Shown here: one piece after another, positions 1-9,269 of the stretch
How the letters are laid out: the number at the start of each line of letters is the position of its first letter
Numbering within the stretch: the first letter of the stretch is position 1
NCBI GenBank assembly: GCA_002071335.1
Contig: MWEZ01000006.1
Location: 1 to 37,927, forward strand
Reading direction: 5' to 3'
DNA from: Verrucomicrobia bacterium ADurb.Bin018
GTDB lineage: Bacteria > Verrucomicrobiota > Kiritimatiellia > CAIQIC01 > Lenti-01
Length of the DNA stretch: 37,927 nucleotides
The notes under the pieces: generated by a model
Told to the model about the DNA's origin: nothing
Databases searched by the model: none
The model's input: only the letters and a program-made list of their open reading frames with translations
Translations under genes and position numbers: made by a program

Positions 1-1
1 T

Positions 2-1729
2 GGCCTCCCGGTGGAAGTTCCCGAGGGAGTCAACATTTTGAATGCCGCCCGCCAGGTGCAGGTGAAAATCCCGAGCCTGTGCTACCACCCCGACTTGCCG
101 CCATGGGCCGCATGCGGGATTTGCGTGGTGAAGGTGAAGGGCCTGAACAAGCTGGTTCGCGCGTGCGCCGCGCCGGCAGCCGAGGGACAGGAGATCATTA
201 CGCACGACTCGGAGTTGTTCGCGATCCGCCGCACGATCATTGAACTGATTTTGTCCACGCATCCGGACGATTGCCTGCAATGCCCGCGTAACCAAAACTG
301 CGAATTGCAGCGGTTGGCGGCGGAATTTGGCATCCGCGAAGCGCCCTACGGCAAGCGGTTGCGTGATTTGCCCGAAGACGACACCACCGGCTCGCTGGTG
401 CTAAACCCGGAAAAATGCATTTTGTGCGGCCGTTGCGCGGCGGTGTGCCAGGATATGCAGGGGGTGTGGGCGCTGGAGTTTATTGGGCGCGGCGAGAATA
501 CCCGCATCGCCCCAGCGGCGGATGTGACGTTGAACGAGTCGCCCTGCATCAAATGCGGGCAATGCTCCGCGCATTGCCCGGTGGGCGCCATTTATGAGCA
601 TAGCCATGCCCGCGAAGTCTATGCCGCGCTGCAAAACCCCGCCAAACATTGCGTGGTCCAGATTGCCCCCGCCGTGCGTGTGGCGCTGGGCGAAGACTTT
701 GGCTACCCGCCCGGCACGCTGCTCACCGGCAAGATATATGCCGCGCTGCGGCGGCTGGGTTTTGATGCGGTGTTCGACACCAACTTTGGCGCCGACCTCA
801 CCATCATGGAGGAAGGCACCGAATTCGTGGAGCGCTTTGTCCATGGCAAGGGAGAATTGCCGCTTATCACGAGCTGTTGCCCGTCGTGGACCGACTACAT
901 GGAGAAGTTCGCCCCGGACTTCATCCACAACTTTTCCACGGCCAAATCGCCGCACGCGATGGTGGGCGCGCTGACCAAAACCTATTATGCGGAAAAAATG
1001 GGCTTGGACCCGAAGGATATCTTCATGGTGTCCATCATGCCCTGCACCGCCAAGAAGTTTGAGATTCAGCGCAGCGCCGAAATGAGCAGCTCCGGCCAGC
1101 AGGACATTGATATTTCGCTGACGACTCGCGAGCTGTGCCGGATGATCAAGAGCGCCGGGATTGATTTCCGCAACCTGCCGGAAGACGAACGCGTGGATTC
1201 GCTGCTGGGCGAGTATTCCGGCGCGGGCACCATCTTTGGGGTGACTGGCGGCGTGATGGAAGCCGCGCTGCGCACCGCGCACTGGGCGCTGACTAAAGAA
1301 CGTCTGCCATCCATGGAATTGAAAGAAATCCGCGGGCTGGACGGGGTGAAAGAAGCCACGTTGCAGGTGGCCGGCAAAGAGGTACGCGTGGCCGTGGCCC
1401 ATTGCATGGGCAACATTGAGACGGTCCTTGACCGGGTACGCGCCGCGCGCGCGGCCGGCAAGGAAACGCCCTATCATTTCATTGAAGTGATGGCCTGTCG
1501 CGGCGGGTGCGTGGGCGGCGGTGGCCAGCCGTATGGCGCGACGGATAAAATCCGGCGGCAACGGGCGGCGGGAATCTATCGGGATGATGAAAAGAGCGCC
1601 CAGCGCTGTTCCCACGAAAACCCGATGATCCAGAAGCTATACGCCGATTACCTCGGCGCGCCGTTGAGCAAGAAATCCCACCAGCTCCTGCACACCCATT
1701 ACCAACAGCGCAAAGTATATAAGCGCTGA
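2..1729 (+). CDS. hydA: [FeFe] hydrogenase catalytic subunit, 5'-truncated by window edge
   Basis: Group A [FeFe] hydrogenase that interconverts protons and H2; in multimeric NAD(P)-linked enzymes it partners flavin/NADH subunits. The frame is already open at base 2 (reads GLPVEVPEGVN), so the start lies upstream and the GTG at 11 is internal. Numbering from that GTG: a plant-type 2Fe-2S domain (C24, C35, C38, C52), a His-Cys3 4Fe-4S site (H84, C88, C91, C97), two 4Fe-4S motifs (C136/139/142/146 and C179/182/185/189), then the H-cluster signatures L1 TSCCPSW (287-293), L2 MPCTAKKFE (343-351) and L3 EVMACRGGCVGGGG, and a C-terminal small-subunit-like tail. All H-cluster ligands and the proton-relay Cys of L1 are present. 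About 575 residues are visible, which fits a HydA/HndD-type subunit. Diaphorase genes would be expected upstream but are outside the window. It converges on cysK with 12 bp between stop codons. Confidence 0.96.
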   Translation, partial: GLPVEVPEGVNILNAARQVQVKIPSLCYHPDLPPWAACGICVVKVKGLNKLVRACAAPAAEGQEIITHDSELFAIRRTIIELILSTHPDDCLQCPRNQNCELQRLAAEFGIREAPYGKRLRDLPEDDTTGSLVLNPEKCILCGRCAAVCQDMQGVWALEFIGRGENTRIAPAADVTLNESPCIKCGQCSAHCPVGAIYEHSHAREVYAALQNPAKHCVVQIAPAVRVALGEDFGYPPGTLLTGKIYAALRRLGFDAVFDTNFGADLTIMEEGTEFVERFVHGKGELPLITSCCPSWTDYMEKFAPDFIHNFSTAKSPHAMVGALTKTYYAEKMGLDPKDIFMVSIMPCTAKKFEIQRSAEMSSSGQQDIDISLTTRELCRMIKSAGIDFRNLPEDERVDSLLGEYSGAGTIFGVTGGVMEAALRTAHWALTKERLPSMELKEIRGLDGVKEATLQVAGKEVRVAVAHCMGNIETVLDRVRAARAAGKETPYHFIEVMACRGGCVGGGGQPYGATDKIRRQRAAGIYRDDEKSAQRCSHENPMIQKLYADYLGAPLSKKSHQLLHTHYQQRKVYKR

Positions 1730-1741
1730 ACACGGTGGGCG

Positions 1742-2701
1742 CTAGGCGCCGATGCCTTCGAAGAGGATGGTGGAGAGATAGCGTTCGCCTGCGTCAGGGA
1801 GGATGACCACGATGGTTTTGCCGGCAAAGGCTGGATCGTGCGCCAAACGGGCCGCAGCAACGACCGCTGCGCCACTGGAAATGCCGGAGAGAATCCCTTC
1901 TTCCTTGGCCAGGCGGCGCGCCATTTCCACTGATTCCGCTGCGTCCACCTGCTCCACGCGATCCACCAACGACAGATCCAACGTGTCGGGAATAAACCCT
2001 GCGCCGAGCCCTTGGATTTTATGCGGGCCGGGTTTCAGCTCCTGGCCGGCCATGCGCTGCGTGATCACCGGGCTTTCCTTCGGTTCAACAGCCACCGAAA
2101 CCAGCGCCTTGCCCTTGATTTTTTTGAAGTAGCGGGAAACGCCGGTGATGGTGCCTCCGGTGCCGACGCCGGAAACCAGCACATCCATGTTGCCGTCCGT
2201 GTCATTCCAAATTTCCACTGCCGTGGTGCGTTCATGGATGTCCGGGTTGGCCGGATTGCGAAATTGCTGGGGCAGAAAATATTTTTGGGGTTCGGCGGCA
2301 GCCATGGCTTCCGCGCGCGCAATGGCGCCCTTCATGCCTTCGGCGCCGGGGGTCAGAATAAGATTGGCACCTAAAGCGGCCAAAACCCGACGGCGTTCCA
2401 AGCTCATGGTTTCGGGCATGGTGAGCGTCAGTTTGTAACCGCGCGCCGCGGCCACATAGGCGAGGGCGATCCCGGTGTTGCCGCTGGTGGGTTCAACGAT
2501 TTCCACGCCGGGTTTCAGCACGCCGCGTTGTTCGGCATCCCAGATCATCGCCGCACCGATCCGGCACTTGACGGAGTAGGAGGGATTGCGCCCTTCCACT
2601 TTGGCCAAGACCGTTGCCGGCGCACCGGCCACAACTTTATTCAAACGAACCAACGGAGTGTTGCCGATGGATTCTGAATTGTCGCGATAGATTCTGCTCA
2701 T
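1742..2701 (-). CDS. cysK: Cysteine synthase A (O-acetylserine sulfhydrylase)
   Basis: PLP enzyme making L-cysteine from O-acetylserine and sulfide in the cytoplasm. The 319-residue protein matches the E. coli CysK family along its whole length: PLP lysine K45 in [12 protein letters not shown], the substrate loop [11 protein letters not shown] (70-80), the phosphate-binding [10 protein letters not shown] loop, and the C-terminal GISSGAAV and [11 protein letters not shown] segments. The SVKCR form is typical of CysK rather than cystathionine beta-synthase or CysM. The ATG at 2699-2701 is preceded by AAAGGAG about 4 nt upstream, which fixes the start. It diverges from metY, another sulfide-using enzyme, across a shared 234-bp control region, so joint control by sulfur status is likely (inference). 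Confidence 0.97.
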   Translation of the reverse strand: MSRIYRDNSESIGNTPLVRLNKVVAGAPATVLAKVEGRNPSYSVKCRIGAAMIWDAEQRGVLKPGVEIVEPTSGNTGIALAYVAAARGYKLTLTMPETMSLERRRVLAALGANLILTPGAEGMKGAIARAEAMAAAEPQKYFLPQQFRNPANPDIHERTTAVEIWNDTDGNMDVLVSGVGTGGTITGVSRYFKKIKGKALVSVAVEPKESPVITQRMAGQELKPGPHKIQGLGAGFIPDTLDLSLVDRVEQVDAAESVEMARRLAKEEGILSGISSGAAVVAAARLAHDPAFAGKTIVVILPDAGERYLSTILFEGIGA

Positions 2702-2722
2702 GGGGCTCCTTTGTTTTTAATG

Positions 2723-2750
2723 TCTATAGAAATACTATATAAAATGTTAA
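2723..2750 (-). promoter_or_regulatory. Candidate cysK promoter
   Basis: On the minus strand TTAACA (plus positions 2745-2750) is followed after 16 bp by TATAGA (2723-2728), giving a 5/6 and a 4/6 match to the sigma70 boxes and placing transcription start about 15-20 nt before the cysK start codon. A TTGACA just upstream on the same strand (2751-2756) has no good -10 at the right distance. Confidence 0.45.
2725..2739. promoter_or_regulatory. Candidate operator palindrome TATAG-N5-CTATA over cysK promoter
   Basis: A perfect inverted repeat, TATAG-AAATA-CTATA, spans the -10 box and spacer of the proposed cysK promoter. A dimeric regulator bound here would block RNA polymerase. Sulfur-responsive regulators such as Rrf2-type proteins use AT-rich sites of this kind, but nothing here identifies the protein. 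Confidence 0.35.
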
Positions 2751-2776
2751 TGTCAAAAATATTTTTTGCGTAACTC

Positions 2777-2805
2777 TTGACAGTGGTGTGAAAATGACAG
2801 ATAGT
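2777..2805 (+). promoter_or_regulatory. Candidate metY promoter
   Basis: TTGACA (2777-2782, 6/6) and GATAGT (2800-2805, 4/6) are 17 bp apart. They would give a leader of about 125 nt before metY. A second -10-like GATAAT lies at 2820-2825 but has no well-spaced -35. Confidence 0.5.
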
Positions 2806-2917
2806 CCAGTCAGACGATGGATAATGTAGAGAAATAAAAATTAACCAAAAAACTCGACGGTCTGGGTTGGAAAACATACAAAAAGGACTTGCCCTCCCGT
2901 CCTGAAAAAGAATCTAA

Positions 2918-4228
<1,311 letters not shown>

Positions 4229-4254
4229 ACGACGTCAGTGTCTGACGTTGACCC

Positions 4255-4293
4255 AACGGCGACCCGCCTCGTGCGAAGTCGCCGTTGTTTTTT
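4255..4293 (+). terminator. Rho-independent terminator of metY
   Basis: The 9-bp stem AACGGCGAC (4255-4263) / GTCGCCGTT (4278-4286) has a 14-nt loop and is followed by G and six T. A smaller inverted repeat, ACGTCA/TGACGT (4232-4248), precedes it just after the metY stop. Confidence 0.85.
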
Positions 4294-4313
4294 GGTAGCC
4301 GGGCTGGGGGTGG

Positions 4314-4350
4314 GGAAAAGCTTTTCCGCCGCGGCAAACTGTGCGATAGT
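4314..4350 (+). promoter_or_regulatory. Candidate promoter with 14-bp palindrome upstream of priA
   Basis: GGAAAAGCTTTTCC (4314-4327) is a perfect 14-bp palindrome. Its right half overlaps a weak -35 (TTTTCC, 4322-4327), which is 17 bp from GATAGT (4345-4350). The -10 ends 7 nt before an ATG at 4358, so transcription would begin at or next to that codon. The palindrome position suggests an operator, but this is inference. Confidence 0.4.
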
Positions 4351-4357
4351 CCGGGCC

Positions 4358-4432
4358 ATGAACACTGTCATCTCGGCCGCCATGATCCTGTGGATATTCG
4401 GCATGGTGATTTACCTCACCAAGGACATGTAG
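4358..4432 (+). CDS. Possible 24-residue single-span membrane peptide
   Basis: A 24-codon ORF starts MNTVISAAMILWIFG and ends in YLTKDM. Almost all of it is one hydrophobic segment with a short charged tail, the layout of tiny membrane subunits such as KdpF. There is no Shine-Dalgarno, but a -10-like GATAGT ends 7 nt before the ATG, consistent with leaderless translation. Its stop lies 11 nt before the priA start, so it could be a leader peptide or a small membrane protein co-transcribed with priA. I do not recognise a family. It may be chance: the evidence is only hydrophobicity, promoter position and placement. Confidence 0.35.
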   Translation: MNTVISAAMILWIFGMVIYLTKDM

Positions 4433-4443
4433 GATGTCCCGTT

Positions 4444-6669
4444 GTGCCGCAGCCCATTGCCAGAATCATCACGGACATTGCGCTGGATCGCGAGTTTGAC
4501 TACCGCATTCCGGAGCAGCTGCTGGGGCGGGTGCAGGTGGGCAGCGTGGTGCAGATTCCCTTTGGCCGACGCCACGCCCGGGGGTTTGTCACCGGTCTGC
4601 GCGACACTTCGCCGTTTCCGGACTTGAAGGCCCTGCATGACGTGGTGGATGCCCCGCCGCTCTTCGATGAATCCATGCTCCGGCTGGCCCGTTGGCTGGC
4701 GGATTATTATGTTGCGCCGTTTGAGCAGGCCATCGCCGCCATTTTGCCTGCCCCCGTGCGGCGCGAGGGCGCCAAGTTCAAGGAACAACTCATTGTGCGC
4801 GCGCGGTCGGAGAGTGCGCCAACACCGGAAGAAGTCGCGGCGCTGGCAAAGCGAAGCCCCAAGCAAGCCGCGGCATGGCAAGAGTTGCTGCAGACGCCCG
4901 AGCAAACCGCCGCCGCATTGATGGCTGCCAGCGGCGTGGGCCTGCCGGGGCTCCGCGCGTTGGCAGCCAAAGGCTGGCTGACGCTCGAAAAAGGCGTGAT
5001 CCGTCGCAATCCGCATGAACGCATGCAGGTGCTGCCCACGCACCCACCGCCGCTCATGGCGGAACAGACGGCCGCCTTGGCAGCCATCCATGAAGAAATG
5101 ACCGCCGCCAAGCCACGCGTGGTGCTATTGCACGGCGTGACTGGCAGCGGCAAAACAGAAGTCTATCTGGCCGCCATCCAAGCGGCTTTGGATGCCGGCA
5201 AGGGGGCCATCGCGCTGGTGCCGGAGATTGCCCTGACCCCGCAAACCATGGAGCGTTTTCGGGGGCGCTTTGGCGAAACGGTCGCGGTCCTGCACAGCCA
5301 TCTTTCGGATGGCGAGCGCCACGACGAATGGCGCCGGATTGCTGCCGGGCAGGCGCGCGTGGTAGTTGGCGCGCGCAGCGCTTTGTTCGCGCCGGTGCGA
5401 CCGCTGGGGCTGGTGGTGGTGGATGAAGAACACGAACCGGCCTACAAGCAGGACGAGGCCCCCCGCTATAACGCGCGCGATGTCGCTGTGATGCGCGGCC
5501 ATTTGGAGGGCTGCGCGGTGGTACTGGGCAGCGCCACGCCGTCGCTGGAATCCTACCGCCACGCCCGCGCGGGCAAATATCGGCTGGTCAACATGACGCA
5601 GCGCGTGGATGAACAAGTCATGCCCATGGTGCGCGTGGTGGATATGCGCTTGGAGACCGAAAAGGCCGGCGGTGCGCACCTGATCTCGCAAGACTTGATC
5701 GAAGCCGTCCGCCAGCGCCTCGATCAAGGCGAACAGACGATCCTGTTTCTGAATCGGCGCGGCTATGCCACCACGGTCATGTGCCCGCTGTGCGGGCATA
5801 CGGAAACCTGCCCCGATTGCAGCGTCAAAATGACGTACCACAAAGAGGCCGAGTTCCTGCTGTGCCATGTGTGCGGCCACACCAGCCCGGTGCCCGCGCG
5901 CTGCAGCGCGCCCCAATGCGGCGCGCCCAACATCAAGATGGCGGGCGTCGGCACACAACGCGTCGAGGCCGCCGTCCGCAAGATATTCCCGCGGGCGCGG
6001 GTGGCGCGGATGGACTCCGATGCAACCGGTGCCAAAGATTCCCACGCGCAAATTTTGGGCAAATTCCGGCGCGGCGACATTGATATTCTGATTGGCACAC
6101 AGATGATCGCCAAAGGCTTGGACTTTCCAAACGTCACGCTGGTGGGCGTGATTCACGCCGACTTAAGTTTGCAGATGCCGGATTTCCGGGCCGCGGAGCG
6201 CACCTTCCAACTCTTGACGCAGGTGGCGGGACGGGCAGGGCGGGGGGATGTGCCCGGCGAAGTGCTGATCCAGACCTACACCCCGTTCCACCCCGCGGTG
6301 CAGGCGTCGCGCCGGGCCGATTACACCACTTTTTACGATCAGGAAATTGAACTGCGCCGCGAGTTGAACTATCCACCCTTCAGCCGCCTGACCACGGTAT
6401 TGTTCCGCGGTCTGGAGGAGGCTAACGTGAATACCGCCGCCAAAGACTTCGCCGAGCGGCTCCAAAAACTATTACCGGCGGGTGTCCGGCTGCTGGGGCC
6501 CAATCCAGCGCCGCTGGCGCGCGCCAAAAAGCAGTACCGTACGCACTTCCTGTTGTTCGGGCGCAACACCCGCGACTATATCCCAGCCCTGCGTGAAATT
6601 TTGACCTCTTTCAAACCGCCCAAGGGAGTGGCCATTGCCATCAATGTGGACGCACTGTCCATTATGTAG
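4444..6669 (+). CDS. priA: Primosomal protein N' (replication restart helicase PriA)
   Basis: PriA is a 3'-to-5' superfamily 2 helicase that recognises stalled forks and reloads the replisome. From GTG 4444 it has 741 residues, normal for the family, beginning MPQPIARIITDIALDREFDY, which matches the 3'-DNA-binding domain start. Walker A GVTGSGKT is at about 231-238, the DEEH box at 327-330, and the paired zinc knuckles begin at C447 (CPLCGHTETCPDC, then CHVCG...CSAPQCG). Helicase motifs IGTQMIAKGLDFPNV and TQVAGRAGRG follow, and the C-terminal domain is intact. The frame stays open upstream to 4285, but that part overlaps the promoter and the small ORF in another frame and shows no similarity, so I place the start at the GTG; AGGA lies about 9 nt before it. 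Confidence 0.94.
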   Translation: MPQPIARIITDIALDREFDYRIPEQLLGRVQVGSVVQIPFGRRHARGFVTGLRDTSPFPDLKALHDVVDAPPLFDESMLRLARWLADYYVAPFEQAIAAILPAPVRREGAKFKEQLIVRARSESAPTPEEVAALAKRSPKQAAAWQELLQTPEQTAAALMAASGVGLPGLRALAAKGWLTLEKGVIRRNPHERMQVLPTHPPPLMAEQTAALAAIHEEMTAAKPRVVLLHGVTGSGKTEVYLAAIQAALDAGKGAIALVPEIALTPQTMERFRGRFGETVAVLHSHLSDGERHDEWRRIAAGQARVVVGARSALFAPVRPLGLVVVDEEHEPAYKQDEAPRYNARDVAVMRGHLEGCAVVLGSATPSLESYRHARAGKYRLVNMTQRVDEQVMPMVRVVDMRLETEKAGGAHLISQDLIEAVRQRLDQGEQTILFLNRRGYATTVMCPLCGHTETCPDCSVKMTYHKEAEFLLCHVCGHTSPVPARCSAPQCGAPNIKMAGVGTQRVEAAVRKIFPRARVARMDSDATGAKDSHAQILGKFRRGDIDILIGTQMIAKGLDFPNVTLVGVIHADLSLQMPDFRAAERTFQLLTQVAGRAGRGDVPGEVLIQTYTPFHPAVQASRRADYTTFYDQEIELRRELNYPPFSRLTTVLFRGLEEANVNTAAKDFAERLQKLLPAGVRLLGPNPAPLARAKKQYRTHFLLFGRNTRDYIPALREILTSFKPPKGVAIAINVDALSIM

Positions 6670-6687
6670 CAAAATCCCTCCCCGGAC

Positions 6688-6716
6688 TGGGCAAGCGAGC
6701 CGCCGGGTTGTACACT
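6688..6716 (+). promoter_or_regulatory. Candidate promoter of the HerA-like ATPase gene
   Basis: TGGGCA (6688-6693) and TACACT (6711-6716) are 17 bp apart, giving a leader of about 21 nt that includes AAGGAG (6731-6736) before the ATG at 6744. It follows priA directly and no terminator is visible. Confidence 0.45.
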
Positions 6717-6743
6717 GGCGCCGATGGAACAAGGAGCAGCCAC

Positions 6744-9167
6744 ATGACGGACTTTGAAAAAATGGGCGTGTTTTATTTGGGCCGGGTGTTTGATCCCGCC
6801 ATGCAGCAAACCACGGCTGAACCGCTGCTATACGATGCCAAAGACCTGACCACGCACGCGGTTTGCCTCGGCATGACCGGCTCCGGCAAAACCGGGCTGG
6901 GCATCGGCTTGCTGGAAGAAGCCGCCATTGATGGCATCCCGGTCATTGTCATTGATCCCAAAGGCGATCTTGGCAACCTGCTGCTCACGTTCCCCAATTT
7001 GTCGCCCGCCGACTTTGAACCATGGGTGGATGAGGGCGAAGCCGCCCGCGAGCAGATTAGCGTGAGTGAGTTGGCCGCCAAAACGGCAGCCAAATGGGCG
7101 AAAGGCTTGGCTGTGTGGGGGCAGGACGGCGCGCGCATTGCCCGGCTGAAAGCCGCCGCGGAATTCGCCATTTATACGCCCGGCTCGCGCATCGGCTTGC
7201 CGCTATCCATTTTATCTTCACTGGATGCACCGCCACCGGAATTGCTCAATGACACCACCGCCATGCGCGACCGTGTCACCACGGCGGTTTCAGGACTGCT
7301 TGCGCTGGCCGGGGTAAATGCCGATCCGGTGCAATCCCGCGAACACATCCTGCTGACGACACTGGTGGACCGCGAATGGCGCAGCGGGCGCAATTTGGAT
7401 TTGGCGGCGTTGATCCAAGCCGTGCAGGAGCCCGGCTTGGAACGGGTTGGCGTTTTGCCGTTGGAATCTTTTTTCCCGGCCAAAGACCGTTTTGCCCTCG
7501 CCATGCGCCTCAACAATTTGGCCGCATCGCCGGGCTTTGCGGCCATGGCCGATGGCGAACCGCTGGATATCCAGCGCTTGCTCTACACTCCCGATGGCCG
7601 CCCGCGAATATCCATCCTGTCCATCGCGCATCTCGCCGATAGCGAACGAATGTTTTTCGTGACCATCCTGCTCAACGAAGTTTTGGCGTGGACGCGGCGG
7701 CAAACCGGCACCTCCACGCTGCGTGCGCTGCTGTATATGGACGAAATCTTTGGCTACTTCCCCCCCACCAGCAATCCGCCCGCCAAGGCCCCCATGCTCA
7801 CGCTGCTCAAGCAAGCCCGCGCATTCGGGCTGGGCATCGTGCTGGCCACGCAGAATCCCGTGGACTTGGATTACCGCGGCCTTGCCAACACCGGCACGTG
7901 GCTCATTGGCCGCCTGCAAACCGAGCGCGACAAAATGCGCGTCATTGAAGGACTGACCAGCGCCACTGCCGGCGAGGGCTTGGATCGTGCCACGCTGGAC
8001 CGGCTGATGGCCAATCTCGGCAGCCGGATTTTCCTGATGCGGAATGTTCACGATGACGCGCCGGTGCTGTTTGAGACGCGCTGGTGCCTGTCGTACCTGC
8101 GGGGGCCATTGGCGCCCGCGCAGATCAGCAAACTGATGCCCCAGCAGCAAAGTGCACCGCCCGCCGCGCCGAGCGTTGTGCCCGCGGTCGCGCCCGCCGC
8201 GCCAGTCGCCATGCCTGCCGCGCCCGCCCCCGCGCCCAAAACCGTCCTCGCCGCCAGCATCCCGCAGCGTTATTGGCCGGCCACCCAAGCGCCGGCCGGC
8301 GCGGCCATCACGTACCGCCCGGCGCTCATGGCCAGCGCCCGCATCCACTTTGCCGATCTGAAATACGGCCTCGATTCGTGGGAAACGGTCCGCCATCTCG
8401 TCTGGACCGATCCAAAGCACGGCCACCTGGTGTGGACCGCAGTCAGCAACGCCCCCGCCGGTGATGACCGCGACCCGTTACCCGGCGCAGCGCATGAGAA
8501 CGTTCCCACGGACCTTGCCGACCCCAAGCGCTATGCCCAGCACGAAAAAGATTACAAAGCATTTCTTGCGGAGGCTTTCGCTCGCGAGCTGTTCACGTTG
8601 CCAGAACATAAACTGACCTCGCAGCCGGGCGAAACCGAAGGCGACTTTCGCATTCGAGCCAATCAGCTTCTGCGCGAAAAGCGCGATGAGGCCATGCAAA
8701 AAATGCGCCAGAAATATGCCCAGAAACTGACGACGCTTGCGGAGCGTGAACGCCGCGCGGTGGCCAAGCTGGAAAACGAAAAAGCGCAGCTCTCGCGGCA
8801 ACGCATGGGCACCATGGTCAATTTTGGCGCGGCGGCGCTCTCGGTGCTGTTGGGCCGACGCATGGGCGGGGTGGGGCGGGCCACCAGCGGCATCAATTCC
8901 ATGAGCCGCACCAGCAAGGAGAAACTGGATGTTGCCCAAGCCGGCGAAACGCTGGAGGCCATCCGCCAGCAGCGCGCCGCATTGGAAGCCGAGCTGGAGC
9001 AGGAAATGGCGGCCACGGGTGCGGCGTTCGATCCAGCCAACCTGAAAGTGTCCACCGTCCGCGTTGCCCCGCGACGCGCGGATACCAGCATCCAGCAAAT
9101 TGGTCTCGCGTGGATTCCCTGCGTGGCCGATGTCTCCGGCACCCTTCGCCCGGCCATCGCGTTGTGA
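6744..9167 (+). CDS. HerA/FtsK-like ATPase (DUF87-type) with C-terminal coiled coils
   Basis: An 807-residue P-loop ATPase of the HerA-FtsK class. Walker A is GMTGSGKT (43-50), followed by VIDPKGDLGNLL; Walker B is LLYMDEIFGY with D333 E334, then the LATQNPVDLDYRGLANTGTW sensor region typical of HerA/VirB4-like proteins. Around 470-502 is an Ala/Pro-rich linker, then a second domain of unknown fold. Residues about 632-690 and 724-755 look like charged coiled coils flanking a short hydrophobic, Gly-rich stretch (GAAALSVLLGRRMGG, 695-709) that could touch a membrane. The ATG is fixed by AAGGAG 7 nt upstream; upstream in-frame codons fall in the promoter. Such ATPases move DNA or unfold partners, but no nuclease (NurA) or conjugation gene is adjacent, so the substrate is unknown. 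Confidence 0.85.
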   Translation: MTDFEKMGVFYLGRVFDPAMQQTTAEPLLYDAKDLTTHAVCLGMTGSGKTGLGIGLLEEAAIDGIPVIVIDPKGDLGNLLLTFPNLSPADFEPWVDEGEAAREQISVSELAAKTAAKWAKGLAVWGQDGARIARLKAAAEFAIYTPGSRIGLPLSILSSLDAPPPELLNDTTAMRDRVTTAVSGLLALAGVNADPVQSREHILLTTLVDREWRSGRNLDLAALIQAVQEPGLERVGVLPLESFFPAKDRFALAMRLNNLAASPGFAAMADGEPLDIQRLLYTPDGRPRISILSIAHLADSERMFFVTILLNEVLAWTRRQTGTSTLRALLYMDEIFGYFPPTSNPPAKAPMLTLLKQARAFGLGIVLATQNPVDLDYRGLANTGTWLIGRLQTERDKMRVIEGLTSATAGEGLDRATLDRLMANLGSRIFLMRNVHDDAPVLFETRWCLSYLRGPLAPAQISKLMPQQQSAPPAAPSVVPAVAPAAPVAMPAAPAPAPKTVLAASIPQRYWPATQAPAGAAITYRPALMASARIHFADLKYGLDSWETVRHLVWTDPKHGHLVWTAVSNAPAGDDRDPLPGAAHENVPTDLADPKRYAQHEKDYKAFLAEAFARELFTLPEHKLTSQPGETEGDFRIRANQLLREKRDEAMQKMRQKYAQKLTTLAERERRAVAKLENEKAQLSRQRMGTMVNFGAAALSVLLGRRMGGVGRATSGINSMSRTSKEKLDVAQAGETLEAIRQQRAALEAELEQEMAATGAAFDPANLKVSTVRVAPRRADTSIQQIGLAWIPCVADVSGTLRPAIAL

Positions 9168-9233
9168 GCCACGGATAACTTCACCGCTGGCCGTTTGTCG
9201 CCACTGCCAACGGCGCGCGCGGCGATGTTGTGG

Positions 9234-9263
9234 TTTTCGTTTGAGTGCAAACTGTGGTACTTT
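9234..9263 (+). promoter_or_regulatory. Candidate promoter of the PLD gene, leaderless type
   Basis: TACTTT (9258-9263) ends 6 nt before the ATG at 9270. The best -35 is weak: TTTTCG (9234-9239) with an 18-bp spacer. There is no Shine-Dalgarno before this ATG, so transcription starting at the A of ATG would give a leaderless mRNA. Confidence 0.35.
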
Positions 9264-9269
9264 AATCAA

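Noticed and set aside
401-1615. 404-codon minus-strand frame over the hydrogenase gene
   Set aside because: Antisense shadow of a gene with every catalytic motif in place; the translation has no domain.
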